NCBI RefSeq assembly: GCF_029960815.1
Contig: NZ_JASBRE010000004.1
Location: 1-64,000, forward strand
Direction of reading: 5' to 3'
From: Pseudomonas sp. AL03
Lineage (GTDB): Bacteria; Pseudomonadota; Gammaproteobacteria; Pseudomonadales; Pseudomonadaceae
DNA length: 64,000 bases
In this document: positions 48,194 to 60,256 of the stretch, one piece after another
Position numbering within the stretch: position 1 is the stretch's first letter
Layout: each line of letters starts with the position of its first letter
Notes under the pieces: model-generated
Database searches by the model: none
Seen by the model: the letters and a program-made list of their open reading frames with translations, nothing else
Told to the model about the DNA's origin: nothing
Position numbers and translations under genes: made by a program

Positions 48194-49659
48194 CAATCTA
48201 TTCCTAACTGATTCCAGATGGCATCGATCCGTTGGGTCACGGCTTCATCCTTGACGATCACCCGGCCCCACTCGCGAGTGGTTTCGCCCGGCCATTTATG
48301 CGTGGCATCGAGCCCCATCTTCGAACCCAGGCCGGAGACCGGCGAGGCGAAGTCCAGGTAATCGATCGGCGTGTTGTCGATCATCACCGTGTCGCGCTTG
48401 GGGTCCATGCGCGTGGTGATGGCCCAGATCACGTCGTTCCAGTCGCGTGCGTTGATATCGTCGTCAGTGACGATAACGAACTTGGTGTACATGAACTGTC
48501 GCAAAAACGACCAGACACCGAGCATTACCCGCTTGGCATGGCCGGGATACGACTTCTTCATGGTCACGATGGCCATGCGGTACGAGCAGCCTTCGGGCGG
48601 CAGATAGAAGTCGGTGATCTCCGGGAACTGCTTCTGCAGGATCGGCACAAACACTTCGTTCAGCGCCACGCCGAGAATCGCCGGCTCATCCGGCGGACGG
48701 CCGGTGTAGGTGCTGTGATAAATCGGTTTGATCCGGTGGGTGATGCGTTCGACGGTGAACACCGGAAAGCTGTCGACTTCGTTGTAGTAGCCGGTGTGGT
48801 CGCCGTACGGGCCTTCATCAGCCATTTCGCCCGGATGGATCACGCCTTCAAGGATGATCTCGGCAGTCGCCGGAACCTGCAGATCGTTACCGCGGCATTT
48901 CACCAGTTCGGTGCGGTTGCCGCGTAACAAGCCAGCGAAAGCATATTCGGAAAGGCTGTCCGGTACCGGCGTTACAGCGCCAAGAATGGTCGCAGGGTCG
49001 GCGCCCAGCGCCACGGACACCGGGAACGGTTGGCCAGGATGCTTCTCGCACCATTCGCGGTAATCCAGCGCGCCGCCACGGTGGCTCAGCCAACGCATGA
49101 TGACCTTGTTGCGGCCGATCACTTGCTGACGGTAGATGCCGAGGTTCTGGCGATCCTTGTTCGGGCCTTTGGTGACGGTCAGGCCCCAAGTAATCAGCGG
49201 GCCGACGTCGCCCGGCCAGCAGGTCTGCACTGGCAGCATCGCGAGGTCGACATCGTCGCCTTCGATGACCACTTCCTGGCAGACTGCGTCTTTGACCACC
49301 TTCGGTGCCATAGCGATGATCTTGCGGAAGATCGGCAGCTTGGACCAGGCATCTTTCAGGCCTTTCGGCGGCTCGGGCTCCTTGAGGAACGCCAGCAGCT
49401 TGCCGATCTCGCGCAATTCGCTGACCGCCTCTGCGCCCATGCCCAGCGCCACGCGCTCAGGGGTGCCGAACAAGTTGCCGAGCACTGGGATGTCATAACC
49501 CGTGGGCTTTTCGAAAAGCAGCGCCGGACCTTTGGCACGCAAGGTGCGGTCGCAGACCTCGGTCATTTCGAGCACTGGGGACACCGGAACCTGGATGCGC
49601 TTGAGTTCGCCGCGCTTTTCCAGGCCGCTGATAAAGTCGCGCAAGTCGCGATACTGCAT
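48193..49659 (-). CDS. ubiD: 4-hydroxy-3-polyprenylbenzoate decarboxylase
   Basis: This 488-residue prenylated-FMN-dependent decarboxylase removes the carboxyl from the ubiquinone ring precursor. Conserved segments include [42 protein letters not shown] and the acidic active-site region [18 protein letters not shown]. It is full length. It is coupled to the flavoprotein gene downstream and lies 298 bp downstream of rho, with a palindrome and terminator between. Confidence 0.95.
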   Translation of the reverse strand: MQYRDLRDFISGLEKRGELKRIQVPVSPVLEMTEVCDRTLRAKGPALLFEKPTGYDIPVLGNLFGTPERVALGMGAEAVSELREIGKLLAFLKEPEPPKGLKDAWSKLPIFRKIIAMAPKVVKDAVCQEVVIEGDDVDLAMLPVQTCWPGDVGPLITWGLTVTKGPNKDRQNLGIYRQQVIGRNKVIMRWLSHRGGALDYREWCEKHPGQPFPVSVALGADPATILGAVTPVPDSLSEYAFAGLLRGNRTELVKCRGNDLQVPATAEIILEGVIHPGEMADEGPYGDHTGYYNEVDSFPVFTVERITHRIKPIYHSTYTGRPPDEPAILGVALNEVFVPILQKQFPEITDFYLPPEGCSYRMAIVTMKKSYPGHAKRVMLGVWSFLRQFMYTKFVIVTDDDINARDWNDVIWAITTRMDPKRDTVMIDNTPIDYLDFASPVSGLGSKMGLDATHKWPGETTREWGRVIVKDEAVTQRIDAIWNQLGID

Positions 49660-49761
49660 GCGTGAGCCTCGTGTTGGCCGTGGCGTTCGGGGGGAGGCAG
49701 TTTAGCGCCGAACCCCTCTATTCAGAACCACGAACTGCCGGTTCATCAAAAATCAGATAGC

Positions 49762-49783
49762 AAAAAGCCGGGTTTCCCCGGCT
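49762..49783 (-). terminator. Terminator between rho and ubiD
   Basis: On the minus strand AGCCGGG-GAAA-CCCGGCT followed by TTTT forms a compact stem capped by a GNRA-type tetraloop. Confidence 0.75.
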
Positions 49784-49786
49784 CTA

Positions 49787-49944
49787 GTGCCCTGTATGGC
49801 TGTCTCTGTTAGTCAACTTCGGCGCCGCAAGCTCATATCCTGCGTTGCTGCTCCTCGCCATAGCCAGCTATGACTCGTCGCAGCGCCTTGGCTATGAGCC
49901 TGCGGCATCCGAATTTGAACTAACGAGACAGCCACACAGGGCAC
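49787..49944. repeat. 158-bp imperfect palindrome downstream of rho
   Basis: The sequence folds exactly on its centre (CATAG-CCAG-CTATG, around 49865). Arms of about 77 bp begin GTGCCCTGT and match through GGCTGTCTC, GTTAGT, TTCGG, GCCGCA and GCTCAT with scattered mismatches. It has no open frame and is unlike the REP families elsewhere in the window. It may be a MITE-like relic or a long RNA hairpin at the 3' end of the rho transcript. Confidence 0.85.
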
Positions 49945-49957
49945 AGCCCTTATCGAC

Positions 49958-51203
<1,246 letters not shown>

Positions 51204-51217
<14 letters not shown>

Positions 51218-51236
51218 ATAGGAATGACGTAATCAT
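51204..51236 (-). other. Possible 10-codon upstream ORF overlapping the rho start
   Basis: ATG at 51236 opens the frame [10 protein letters not shown], whose stop lies inside codons 4-5 of rho, in a different frame. Neither start has a good ribosome site. Some Rho leaders carry a regulatory leader peptide; whether this one is translated is unknown. Confidence 0.25.
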
Positions 51237-51252
51237 TTATGGAGGGGGGGAA

Positions 51253-51271
51253 ATTAAGCTTTTGGCTTAAT
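51253..51271. promoter_or_regulatory. Hairpin in the rho leader
   Basis: ATTAAGC-TTTTG-GCTTAAT, a perfect 7-bp stem, lies about 36-54 bp before rho, followed toward the gene by a run of seven C on the minus strand. C-rich unstructured RNA near the start is the type of sequence Rho binds, consistent with autoregulation (inference). Confidence 0.35.
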
Positions 51272-51414
51272 GAGGCCGCGCCGCAGAGAAGGCGACAGGA
51301 TCGCGTACTTATTCGAAAAGGAGTGCGTCGGCGACGGCTAGTAGGGGGCAGTGGAGAAACCAGTGCGGGGCCGAATGTACCACCTGAGTTTCGGAGCGTC
51401 TAGCCCTCAATAAC

Positions 51415-51445
51415 GAAAAGGCCCCGCGATATGCGGGGCCTTTTT
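51415..51445. terminator. Terminator after trxA
   Basis: AAAAGGCCCCGC-GATAT-GCGGGGCCTTTTT lies 20 bp past the trxA stop with A and T runs on both sides. Confidence 0.93.
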
Positions 51446-51465
51446 GATGACGCTTTAAACGACGC

Positions 51466-51795
51466 TTAGATGTTGGCGTCGAGGAAAGCAGCCAGTTGCG
51501 ACTTCGACAGGGCGCCGACCTTGGTCGCTTCAACGTTGCCGTTCTTGAACAGCATCAGCGTCGGGATACCACGCACGCCATGCTTGGCCGGAGTTTCCTG
51601 GTTTTCGTCGATGTTCAGTTTGGCAACGGTCAGCTTGCCTTTGTAGGTTTCAGCAATTTCGTCCAGAACAGGAGCGATCATTTTGCAAGGGCCGCACCAT
51701 TCAGCCCAGTAGTCGACCAGTACAGCGCCTTCGGCCTTGAGGACGTCGACGTCGAAGCTAGCGTCGGTGACGTGTTTAATAAGATCGCTGCTCAT
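51466..51795 (-). CDS. trxA: Thioredoxin 1
   Basis: This 109-residue cytoplasmic disulfide reductant has the active site [13 protein letters not shown] (Cys33-Cys36 region), and [12 protein letters not shown] with the cis-proline. Full-length, single-domain. It precedes rho in the same direction, the common trxA-rho pair. GGAG-like bases precede the ATG. Confidence 0.97.
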   Translation of the reverse strand: MSSDLIKHVTDASFDVDVLKAEGAVLVDYWAEWCGPCKMIAPVLDEIAETYKGKLTVAKLNIDENQETPAKHGVRGIPTLMLFKNGNVEATKVGALSKSQLAAFLDANI

Positions 51796-51915
51796 GGAAG
51801 TCTCCAGGTTGTAAGCAAAAAAACGTGGCCCATCATAGCCGCCCTTCCCTCGTTCAGGAAGGTGCAGATGATTGAGTCTCGCTATGGTGGCGCATGAGTT
51901 TGGGTATAGCTCAAG

Positions 51916-52074
51916 TCACGAGGTGGCGGGAGCGACGAAGGCAATTGCGGTGCGCAGGGCGGCGTTGCGTACATGTTCGTGCATGGCCTTCTGCGCCGCT
52001 CCGGATGCCCGCCGGGCCAGTGCGCGGAGGATTTTTTGGTGTTCCCGCCAGGTTTCCATGGCGCGCTCGGGCCG
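51916..52074 (-). pseudogene. C-terminal fragment of a GntR/FCD-family regulator
   Basis: The minus-strand frame ends PERAMETWREHQKILRALARR...AAQKAMHEHVRNA, which matches the final helix region of the FCD effector domain of GntR regulators (EHQ-IL-AL ... A--AM--H). The upstream part in this frame is unlike any protein, so only about 50 codons remain. It is a relic. Confidence 0.55.
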
Positions 52075-52082
52075 GATGAACG

Positions 52083-52148
52083 GTAGCTTTGATCTCCAGC
52101 CTCGGCAAGAACCCCGAGCGCGAGAAGGTCGTTGACTTCTCCCGTGCC
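52083..52148 (+). pseudogene. Fragment of an amino-acid ABC binding protein
   Basis: About 22 codons (VALISSLGKNPEREKVVDFS) fit the ...-I-S---...PER-KVVDFS segment of SBP_bac_3 periplasmic binding proteins. Sequence before and after does not continue the match. It abuts the FCD fragment in the opposite direction. Confidence 0.5.
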
Positions 52149-52202
52149 AAAAATCCCTGCCCCGCTGCTTCGCCCGCACCTCCATCGAGCTGTTCCAGGG
52201 CA

Positions 52203-52395
52203 CGCCGCACCGTGCACTTGGAAGGCCGCTACCCATTGGCGCAACGAGGAAAAATCCACCCCGTGACGATGCGCGACCTCTCTAAATCCCGCTTTGCCGG
52301 AACAGTAATCCTGTACCGCTGATAACTTTGCTTGATCAGTGTACTTACCCATGAAACACCCCATCAGTTGTGTCCAACTTTTGGGGTGCAGACCA
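52203..52395 (-). mobile_element. IS3-family end with OrfA fragment
   Basis: Minus-strand frame MGKYTDQAKLSAVQDYCSGK, then FREVAHRHGVDFSSLRQWV, is the helix-turn-helix start of an IS3-type transposase OrfA (about 50 codons; start 52352). Just upstream lies a terminal-repeat-like TGCACCCCAAAAGTTGGACA (within 52368-52390) common to this group. The remainder of OrfA, OrfB and the other end are missing. A one-ended remnant. Confidence 0.75.
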
Positions 52396-52495
52396 CTCTG
52401 CGTGGGAATGTCTCAACGGACGCTCTGCGTCCGCTTTTGGGACGCGGAGCGTCCCGGGCTGCATTCCTTTGCTGCGCGTGGGAACGATCGGCAAT
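52396..52495. repeat. Composite hairpin repeats before ppx
   Basis: Two adjacent stems (GGACGCTCTGCGTCC and GGGACGCGGAGCGTCCC) are flanked by GCGTGGGAATG and GCGTGGGAACGATC, the same GTGGGAACGATC core as the palindromes at 16592 and 60226. They begin where the IS3 end stops. Confidence 0.65.
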
Positions 52496-52566
52496 AAACC
52501 GTACGCGTTGGCGGCAGCGTTTGATCGTGGCACGATGTCGAGGTTATCGACCGAGACCCCCTGACC

Positions 52567-54069
52567 ATGCCGCAATCTCAAGCCAAGAATCTGTCCCTGA
52601 TCGCCGCAATCGACTTGGGCTCCAACAGCTTTCACATGGTCGTGGCCAAGGCCCAGAACGGCGAAATCCGTATTCTCGAACGACTCGGGGAGAAGGTTCA
52701 ACTGGCCGCTGGCATCGACGATGAGCGCCAGCTCAGTGAAGAATCCATGCAGCGCGGGCTCGATTGCCTGAAGCGTTTTGCCCAACTGATCAACGGTATG
52801 CCGCCCGGCGCCGTACGGATCGTCGGCACCAACGCCCTGCGTGAAGCCCGTAACCGTGGCGAATTTATCCGCCGCGCTGAAGAAATTCTCGGCCACCCGG
52901 TGGAAGTCATCTCCGGCCGTGAAGAAGCGCGTCTGATCTACCTCGGCGTTTCCCACACCCTCGCCGACACCCCGGGCAAGCGCCTGGTGGCCGATATCGG
53001 CGGCGGCAGCACCGAATTCATCATCGGCCAGCGCTTCGAACCGCTGCTGCGCGAAAGCCTGCAAATGGGCTGCGTCAGCTACACCCAGCGCTATTTCAAG
53101 GACGGCAAGATCACCCCGGCCCGCTACGCCCAGGCATACACCGCGGCGCGGCTGGAGATCATGAGCATCGAACACGCCCTGCATCGCCTGACCTGGGATG
53201 AAGCCATCGGCTCCTCGGGCACCATTCGCGCCATCGGCCTGGCGCTGAAGGCCGGCGGTCATGGCACGGGCGAGGTCAACGCACAAGGCCTGGCCTGGCT
53301 CAAGCGCAAGCTGATCAAGCTCGGCGACGTCGAGAAGATCGACTTCGAAGGCATCAAGCCTGACCGCCGGGCGATCTTCCCGGCCGGCCTGGCGATTCTC
53401 GAAGCGATCTTCGACGCGCTCGAACTGCAACGCATGGACCACTGTGAAGGCGCCCTGCGCGAAGGTGTGCTTTATGACCTGCTGGGCCGTCATCATCACG
53501 AAGACGTCCGTGAGCGCACCCTCAGTTCGTTGATGGAGCGTTATCACGTCGATCAGGAACAAGCGCTGCGCGTTGAGCGCAAGGCGTTGCATGCCTTCGA
53601 TCAAGTGGCTGAGGATTGGGACCTGGATGACGGCGTCTGGCGCGAATTGCTCGGTTGGGCGGCCAAGGTCCATGAAGTGGGCCTGGACATCGCTCACTAT
53701 CACTACCACAAGCACGGCGCCTACCTGATCGAGCACTCGGACCTGGCCGGGTTCTCCCGCGAAGACCAGCAAATGCTCGCGCTATTGGTGCGTGGCCACC
53801 GACGCAATATTCCCCGGGACAAGTTTGCCGAGTTCGGCGATGAAGGCATCAAGCTGATTCGCCTGTGCGTGCTGCTGCGCTTTGCGATTCTGTTCCATCA
53901 CATCCGCGGCACTCAGGAAATGCCTCAGGTCGTGCTGCACGCCAATGGCGACAGCCTGGATGTGCTGTTCCCGGAAAACTGGCTGGACGAAAACCAGCTG
54001 ACCCAGGCCGACTTCGGTCTGGAAGCGGAATGGCTGACCCGCGTCGGCTTCGTGCTCAACGTTCGCTGA
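52567..54069 (+). CDS. ppx: Exopolyphosphatase
   Basis: This 500-residue enzyme removes terminal phosphates from polyphosphate (and pppGpp). The ASKHA ATPase-fold motif [17 protein letters not shown] starts the protein. [13 protein letters not shown] and [15 protein letters not shown] carry the catalytic Glu/phosphate loops. The C-terminal HD-like helical domain includes [21 protein letters not shown]. It faces convergent ppk with a shared terminator. Confidence 0.95.
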   Translation: MPQSQAKNLSLIAAIDLGSNSFHMVVAKAQNGEIRILERLGEKVQLAAGIDDERQLSEESMQRGLDCLKRFAQLINGMPPGAVRIVGTNALREARNRGEFIRRAEEILGHPVEVISGREEARLIYLGVSHTLADTPGKRLVADIGGGSTEFIIGQRFEPLLRESLQMGCVSYTQRYFKDGKITPARYAQAYTAARLEIMSIEHALHRLTWDEAIGSSGTIRAIGLALKAGGHGTGEVNAQGLAWLKRKLIKLGDVEKIDFEGIKPDRRAIFPAGLAILEAIFDALELQRMDHCEGALREGVLYDLLGRHHHEDVRERTLSSLMERYHVDQEQALRVERKALHAFDQVAEDWDLDDGVWRELLGWAAKVHEVGLDIAHYHYHKHGAYLIEHSDLAGFSREDQQMLALLVRGHRRNIPRDKFAEFGDEGIKLIRLCVLLRFAILFHHIRGTQEMPQVVLHANGDSLDVLFPENWLDENQLTQADFGLEAEWLTRVGFVLNVR

Positions 54070-54086
54070 AACCTTCTGAAAGAAAA

Positions 54087-54117
54087 AAGGGCGATCCACC
54101 TGGATCGCCCTTTTTTT
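54087..54117. terminator. Shared terminator between ppx and ppk
   Basis: AAGGGCGATCCA-CC-TGGATCGCCC followed by seven T, with an A run on the left, serves both convergent genes. Confidence 0.93.
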
Positions 54118-54134
54118 GCGCAAAATAATTCGCG

Positions 54135-56357
54135 TTAACGAACGGTCAGAATCGGGCTCCCCAAACGCTCCAGCAGCGTAGCCTGCGCACTGCGCGGGTT
54201 CTGGTTGCCGGTCGGTGTGTTGCGGATGTAACGGCCGTCCGCCTGCAAGCTCCAGCTGTGAGTGTTATCGGTGAGATAAAGCTCCAGCTCTTTCTTGACC
54301 CGCATGATCAGCTTCTTGCCCTCGACCGGGAAGCAAGTCTCAACGCGCTTGTCGAGGTTGCGCTCCATCCAGTCGGCACTGGACAGGAACATCTGCTCTT
54401 CACCGCCATTGAGGAAGTAGAAGACCCGGGTGTGCTCCAGGAAACGACCGATGATCGAGCGCACGTGGATGTTATGCGAAACCCCGGCGATGCCCGGACG
54501 CAGGCAGCACATGCCACGCACCACCAGATCGATACGCACCCCGGACTGACTGGCCTTGTACAGCGCGCGGATAATCTTCGGATCGGTCAGCGAGTTGAAC
54601 TTGGCGATGATGTGCGCCGGTTTGCCGTCGAGGGCGAACTGGGTCTCACGGCCAATCATGTCGAGCATGCCCTTCTTCAGCGTGAACGGCGCGTGCAACA
54701 GCTTTTTCATGCGCAGGGTTTTACCCATGCCGATCAACTGGCTGAACAGTTTGCCGACGTCTTCGCACAACGCGTCGTCGGATGTCAGCAGGCTGTAGTC
54801 GGTGTACAGACGGGCATTCGCCGCGTGGTAGTTGCCGGTACCCAAGTGGGCGTAACGGACAATCTCACCGGCCTCGCGACGCAAGATCAGCATCATCTTG
54901 GCGTGGGTCTTGAAGCCCACCACGCCATAGATCACCACCGCACCGGCCGCTTGCAGACGGCTGGCCAGTTGCAGGTTGGACTCTTCGTCGAACCGCGCAC
55001 GCAACTCGATCACCGCAGTGACTTCCTTGCCGTTACGCGCCGCATCGACCAGCGCATCGACGATTTCCGAGTTGGCGCCGGAGCGGTACAGGGTCTGACG
55101 GACCGCCAATACATGCGGGTCCTTGGCCGCCTGGCGCAGCAGGTCGACCACCGGCGTGAACGACTCGAACGGGTGCAGCAACAGGATGTCCTGCTTGCTG
55201 ATCACACTGAAAATGTTCTCGCTGTTCTGCAGCAGTTTCGGGATCTGCGGGGTGAACGGCATGTATTGCAGCTCACGCTGACTGTCCAGACCGGTGATGC
55301 TGAACAGGCGGGTCAGGTTGACCGGACCGTTGACCTGGTACAGCTCGGTTTCGTGCAGGTTGAACTGCTTGAGCAAGTAGTCGGACAACTGTTTCGGGCA
55401 GGTGTCGGCGACTTCAAGACGCACCGCGTCGCCGTAGCGACGGGAAAACAACTCGCCGCGCAGGGCGCGGGCCAGGTCTTCTACATCTTCGGTGTCGACG
55501 GAAAGGTCGGCGTTACGGGTCAGGCGGAACTGGTAGCAGCCCTTCACCTTCATGCCCTGAAACAGGTCATCGGCGTGAGCGTGAATCATCGACGACAGGA
55601 ACACATAGTTGTCGCCAGAGCCGCCGACTTCTTCCGGCAATTTGATGACGCGCGGCAGCAGACGTGGCGCCGGGATGATCGCCAGACCGGAATCGCGGCC
55701 GAAGGCGTCGATACCTTCGAGCTCGACAATGAAGTTCAGGCTCTTGTTGACCAGCAACGGGAACGGGTGCGTCGGGTCGAGGCCGATCGGGGTAATGATC
55801 GGCGCGATCTCGTCGCGGAAATAGCGGCGCACCCAGGTTTTGATCTTGGTGGTCCAGTGACGCCGACGGATGAAGCGCACCTGATGCTTTTCCAGTTCCG
55901 GCAACAGAATGTCGTTGAGGATCGCGTATTGGCGGTCGACGTGACCGTGTACCAGTTCACTGATGCGGGCCAGGGCCTGATGCGGTTGCAGGCCATCGGC
56001 GCCAGCCTGTTCACGGGCGAAGGTGATCTGCTTCTTCAGACCCGCCACACGAATCTCGAAGAACTCGTCCAGGTTGCTGGAGAAGATCAGCAGAAACTTC
56101 AGCCGCTCCAGCAACGGGTAGGACTCGTCCAGCGCCTGCTCCAGCACGCGGATGTTGAACTGCAGTTGCGAGAGCTCGCGATGGATGTAGAGGCTGCTGT
56201 CATCCAGGCCGGGAATGGCAATCGCCGGCGCCGCATGTGCGGGTTCGGCCACCACCGCGGGTGGAGCAGGCTCCAGTTCCGGCGGGGTCTCGGCGATTTG
56301 CTCCACCACAGGTTGAGCGTCTTTTACGGCAACTTCAGTGAGTCCTTCGGTATTCAT
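54135..56357 (-). CDS. ppk: Polyphosphate kinase 1
   Basis: This 740-residue membrane-associated kinase polymerises ATP phosphate into polyphosphate. The four-domain PPK1 layout is visible: N domain ([20 protein letters not shown], after a poorly conserved Pro/Ala/Glu-rich 45-residue leader), head domain, then the catalytic C1/C2 domains with the histidines in [12 protein letters not shown] and [19 protein letters not shown]. It is 18 bp downstream of hemB. Confidence 0.95.
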   Translation of the reverse strand: MNTEGLTEVAVKDAQPVVEQIAETPPELEPAPPAVVAEPAHAAPAIAIPGLDDSSLYIHRELSQLQFNIRVLEQALDESYPLLERLKFLLIFSSNLDEFFEIRVAGLKKQITFAREQAGADGLQPHQALARISELVHGHVDRQYAILNDILLPELEKHQVRFIRRRHWTTKIKTWVRRYFRDEIAPIITPIGLDPTHPFPLLVNKSLNFIVELEGIDAFGRDSGLAIIPAPRLLPRVIKLPEEVGGSGDNYVFLSSMIHAHADDLFQGMKVKGCYQFRLTRNADLSVDTEDVEDLARALRGELFSRRYGDAVRLEVADTCPKQLSDYLLKQFNLHETELYQVNGPVNLTRLFSITGLDSQRELQYMPFTPQIPKLLQNSENIFSVISKQDILLLHPFESFTPVVDLLRQAAKDPHVLAVRQTLYRSGANSEIVDALVDAARNGKEVTAVIELRARFDEESNLQLASRLQAAGAVVIYGVVGFKTHAKMMLILRREAGEIVRYAHLGTGNYHAANARLYTDYSLLTSDDALCEDVGKLFSQLIGMGKTLRMKKLLHAPFTLKKGMLDMIGRETQFALDGKPAHIIAKFNSLTDPKIIRALYKASQSGVRIDLVVRGMCCLRPGIAGVSHNIHVRSIIGRFLEHTRVFYFLNGGEEQMFLSSADWMERNLDKRVETCFPVEGKKLIMRVKKELELYLTDNTHSWSLQADGRYIRNTPTGNQNPRSAQATLLERLGSPILTVR

Positions 56358-56375
56358 CGAATGTTCCTGGGAGGG

Positions 56376-57515
<1,140 letters not shown>

Positions 57516-57596
57516 TCACGTCGAGACACATTTGGACACTTTCATGAATGTGCCCGAAGGGTTAGGCTGCGCGTTCATTTCGCCAGCATCCAGACA

Positions 57597-58220
57597 ATGC
57601 TCCAACAATTTCTTCAGGAATTCGGCTACTTCGCCCTCTTTCTTGGCACGTTTTTCGAAGGCGAAACCATTCTGGTTCTCGCAGGCTTCCTCGCGTTCCG
57701 CGGATACATGGACCTCAAAGTGGTCATGATCGTGGCGTTCCTCGGCAGTTATGCCGGTGATCAGCTGTGGTATTTCCTGGGGCGCAAGCACGGCCGCAAG
57801 TTGCTGGCGCGCAAACCGCGCTGGCAATTGATGGGCGACCGGGCGCTGGAACATATCCGCAGGCACCCGGACATCTGGGTGCTGAGCTTCCGCTTTGTCT
57901 ATGGCTTGCGCACGGTGATGCCGGTAGCGATCGGCCTGTCGGGCTATCCGCCGGGACGTTATCTGCTGCTCAACGGGATTGGTGCAGCGATCTGGGCCGT
58001 CGCACTGGCTGCTGCTGCTTATCACTTCGGCGCGGTGCTCGAGGGCATGCTCGGCAGCGTCAAGAAGTACGAACTGTGGGTGCTTGGCGCCCTGTTGATA
58101 CTGGGCTTTTGCCTGTGGTTGCGCCGACGCTTCAAGAATGCCCGTCTGGCGAAGAAGATCTACGCCGACGAGCAGGCCGAGTTGGCCAAGTCTAACGAGA
58201 CTAAGACGCCAGCCGAGTGA
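57597..58220 (+). CDS. DedA-family membrane protein
   Basis: This 207-residue inner-membrane protein has the DedA motifs FEGETILVLAGFLAFRGYMD and FVYGLRTVMPVAIGLSGYPPGRYLLLNGIGA, with about four to five membrane segments and a charged C-terminal tail. DedA proteins are linked to lipid carrier flipping and envelope homeostasis. The open frame extends far upstream through hemB antisense but only the part from ATG 57597 matches the family. It overlaps the convergent hydroxylase by 20 bp. No strong ribosome site is seen. Confidence 0.88.
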   Translation: MLQQFLQEFGYFALFLGTFFEGETILVLAGFLAFRGYMDLKVVMIVAFLGSYAGDQLWYFLGRKHGRKLLARKPRWQLMGDRALEHIRRHPDIWVLSFRFVYGLRTVMPVAIGLSGYPPGRYLLLNGIGAAIWAVALAAAAYHFGAVLEGMLGSVKKYELWVLGALLILGFCLWLRRRFKNARLAKKIYADEQAELAKSNETKTPAE

Positions 58221-59436
58221 AACGGTTTCTGCAACAGTAGAGACCGATCCCGCTGAGCAGGCTGTAACTGAGCAAGCCGACCCAGCCCACCGCGCTGGCC
58301 GGCCACAGCCCAACGACCGGCGCCAGCCACACCAGCGGCACATTCGACGCCAGGCGCAGCAGTTCCAGCTTCAGCGTCCACGGGCGATTCTCCAGGGCCA
58401 CGCCCAACGTAAACAAACCCAGCGCCACGGCGCTCCAGCCGAGCACCAGCGCGGCGGTTGGCAAACGCTGCTCCAGGTTCATCAAATAACTGCCCAGCGC
58501 GATGTAGATGCAAAACTGCAACACGACGTAAAGCTGCTGACGTCCGTCCAGCGGCACCTCGAATTTACGGAACTGACTCAGATCCGGCTTGTTCATCGGG
58601 TACTTGGCCGCCACGTCCGCCGGCCGCCAACCGGTGCGCATGAACCAGATACGCAGCGTGTCCCAGTTGCTTTGCGCACGCCGCGCGTCATCCCACAGCT
58701 GCGCGTAGAACTGCACGTTCGCCCACAACGGGTTCCAGCTCGCCAGCGGCGTAGTCACGCCGAAAATCACCGGTTCGTTGTCGTCCTCTTCCTGGAACGA
58801 GCCAAATAGACGGTCCCAAATAATGAACACCCCGCCGTAGTTGCGATCCATGTAGAGAGCGTTCTGTGCATGGTGAGCCCGATGATTGGACGGCGTGACG
58901 AAGAACCACTCGAACCAGCCGAGCTTGGGAATGTGTTGGGTATGCACCCAGAATTGGTACAGCAAGTTCAGCGCGGCGACGCTGACGAACACCAGCAGCG
59001 GCACGCCGAGCACCGCCATCGGCAGGTAGAAAATCCAGCTCAACAGGAAGCCCGTACTGGTCTGGCGCAGCGCCGTGGAAAGGTTGTAGTCCTCGCTCTG
59101 GTGGTGCACCGAATGCGCAGCCCAGAGGATGTTGCGTTCGTGGCCCATGCGGTGCAGCCAGTAGTAGCAGAAGTCGTAGAGGACGAAAGCGAATAGCCAG
59201 ACCCAAACGCTGTCGGCCGAGAGTTCTAAAAGCGCCAGATGCTCAAGGGCAAAGCCATAGGTCACCAGCCCGACACCTTTGGTCAACAGGCCAGTGGTGG
59301 TCGACAACACACCGGTGCTGATGCTGTTGATCGCGTCGGCCACGCGATAATTGCTCACCCCGCGCCAACGGTCGGCCAGCAGTTCGACGGCAATCAGCAC
59401 AAAGAAAAACGGCACCGCATACAGAATGAAGTCCAT
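58201..59436 (-). CDS. Fatty-acid hydroxylase/sterol desaturase family protein
   Basis: This 411-residue membrane di-iron protein has the histidine clusters WLHRMGHE, HSVHHQSEDYN and NHRAHHAQNALYMD, the pattern of the FA hydroxylase superfamily, with membrane helices before and between. A long C-terminal membrane region (three or four extra helices beyond residue 300) sets it apart from the short forms. Substrate unknown. Confidence 0.9.
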   Translation of the reverse strand: MDFILYAVPFFFVLIAVELLADRWRGVSNYRVADAINSISTGVLSTTTGLLTKGVGLVTYGFALEHLALLELSADSVWVWLFAFVLYDFCYYWLHRMGHERNILWAAHSVHHQSEDYNLSTALRQTSTGFLLSWIFYLPMAVLGVPLLVFVSVAALNLLYQFWVHTQHIPKLGWFEWFFVTPSNHRAHHAQNALYMDRNYGGVFIIWDRLFGSFQEEDDNEPVIFGVTTPLASWNPLWANVQFYAQLWDDARRAQSNWDTLRIWFMRTGWRPADVAAKYPMNKPDLSQFRKFEVPLDGRQQLYVVLQFCIYIALGSYLMNLEQRLPTAALVLGWSAVALGLFTLGVALENRPWTLKLELLRLASNVPLVWLAPVVGLWPASAVGWVGLLSYSLLSGIGLYCCRNRFTRLAS

Positions 59437-59551
59437 GACGCGCCCCGATCGGAATCTTAAGGACAGATGCTAGGTGTAGCCGCGAATTAACCCTATGGCA
59501 ACGAGTGACAAATTAGTGGACATTTAACGCCATGAATCTGGAGAAAAGCCC

Positions 59552-60220
59552 ATGAGCAAAAAAATTGCAGTGATCCTATCCGGCTGTGGCGTGTACGACG
59601 GCGCCGAGATCCACGAAAGCGTGATCACCCTGCTGCGTCTGGACCAGCGGGGGGCTCTGGTGCAGTGTTTCGCACCGAGCATCGCGCAGTTAAATGTGAT
59701 CAACCATCTGACCGGCGCAGAAATGCCCGAGTCGCGCAACGTACTGGTGGAATCGGCGCGGATCGCAAGGGGCAACATCAAGGATATCCGTGAAGCGAAC
59801 GCCGAAGACTTCGACGCGCTGATCGTGCCTGGTGGTTTCGGGGCGGCCAAGAATCTGTCGAACTTTGCCATCGAAGGCGCCGGCTGCACCGTGCAACCGG
59901 ACGTCCTGGCCCTGGCCGAAGCATTCGCCGAAGCGGGCAAACCGGTCGGTTTGATCTGCATTTCGCCTGCACTGGCGGCGAAGATCTATGGACCGGGGGT
60001 GACCTGCACCATCGGCAACGACGCCGACACAGCAGCCACCATGAATAAAATGGGCGCTACACACACAGACTGCGCGGTCACTGACATCGTTGAAGACAAA
60101 GCGCGCAAACTGGTGAGCACCCCGGCGTACATGCTGGCGCAGAGCATCAGTGAAGCGGCTTCGGGTATCAACAAACTGGTCGACCGTGTTCTGGAATTGA
60201 CCCACGAAAACGACGCCTGA
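59552..60220 (+). CDS. elbB: ElbB-type DJ-1/PfpI superfamily protein
   Basis: This 222-residue protein is the ElbB (isoprenoid biosynthesis/glyoxalase-type) member of the DJ-1 superfamily. VILSGCGVYDGAEIHESVI starts it, IVPGGFGAAKNLSNFA forms the ligand loop, and the nucleophile-elbow cysteine lies in GLICISPALAAKI. GGAG precedes the ATG by about a dozen bases. Activity in Pseudomonas is not settled. Confidence 0.92.
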   Translation: MSKKIAVILSGCGVYDGAEIHESVITLLRLDQRGALVQCFAPSIAQLNVINHLTGAEMPESRNVLVESARIARGNIKDIREANAEDFDALIVPGGFGAAKNLSNFAIEGAGCTVQPDVLALAEAFAEAGKPVGLICISPALAAKIYGPGVTCTIGNDADTAATMNKMGATHTDCAVTDIVEDKARKLVSTPAYMLAQSISEAASGINKLVDRVLELTHENDA

Positions 60221-60225
60221 GACCT

Positions 60226-60256
60226 GATCGTTCCCACGCTCTGCGTGGGAACGATC
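60226..60256. repeat. Perfect 31-bp palindrome GATCGTTCCCACGC
   Basis: GATCGTTCCCACGC-TCT-GCGTGGGAACGATC lies 5 bp after elbB and touches the stop codon of the convergent DUF188 gene. It is the cleanest member of the family also at 11656 and 16592, and could terminate both genes although T runs are lacking. Confidence 0.85.
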
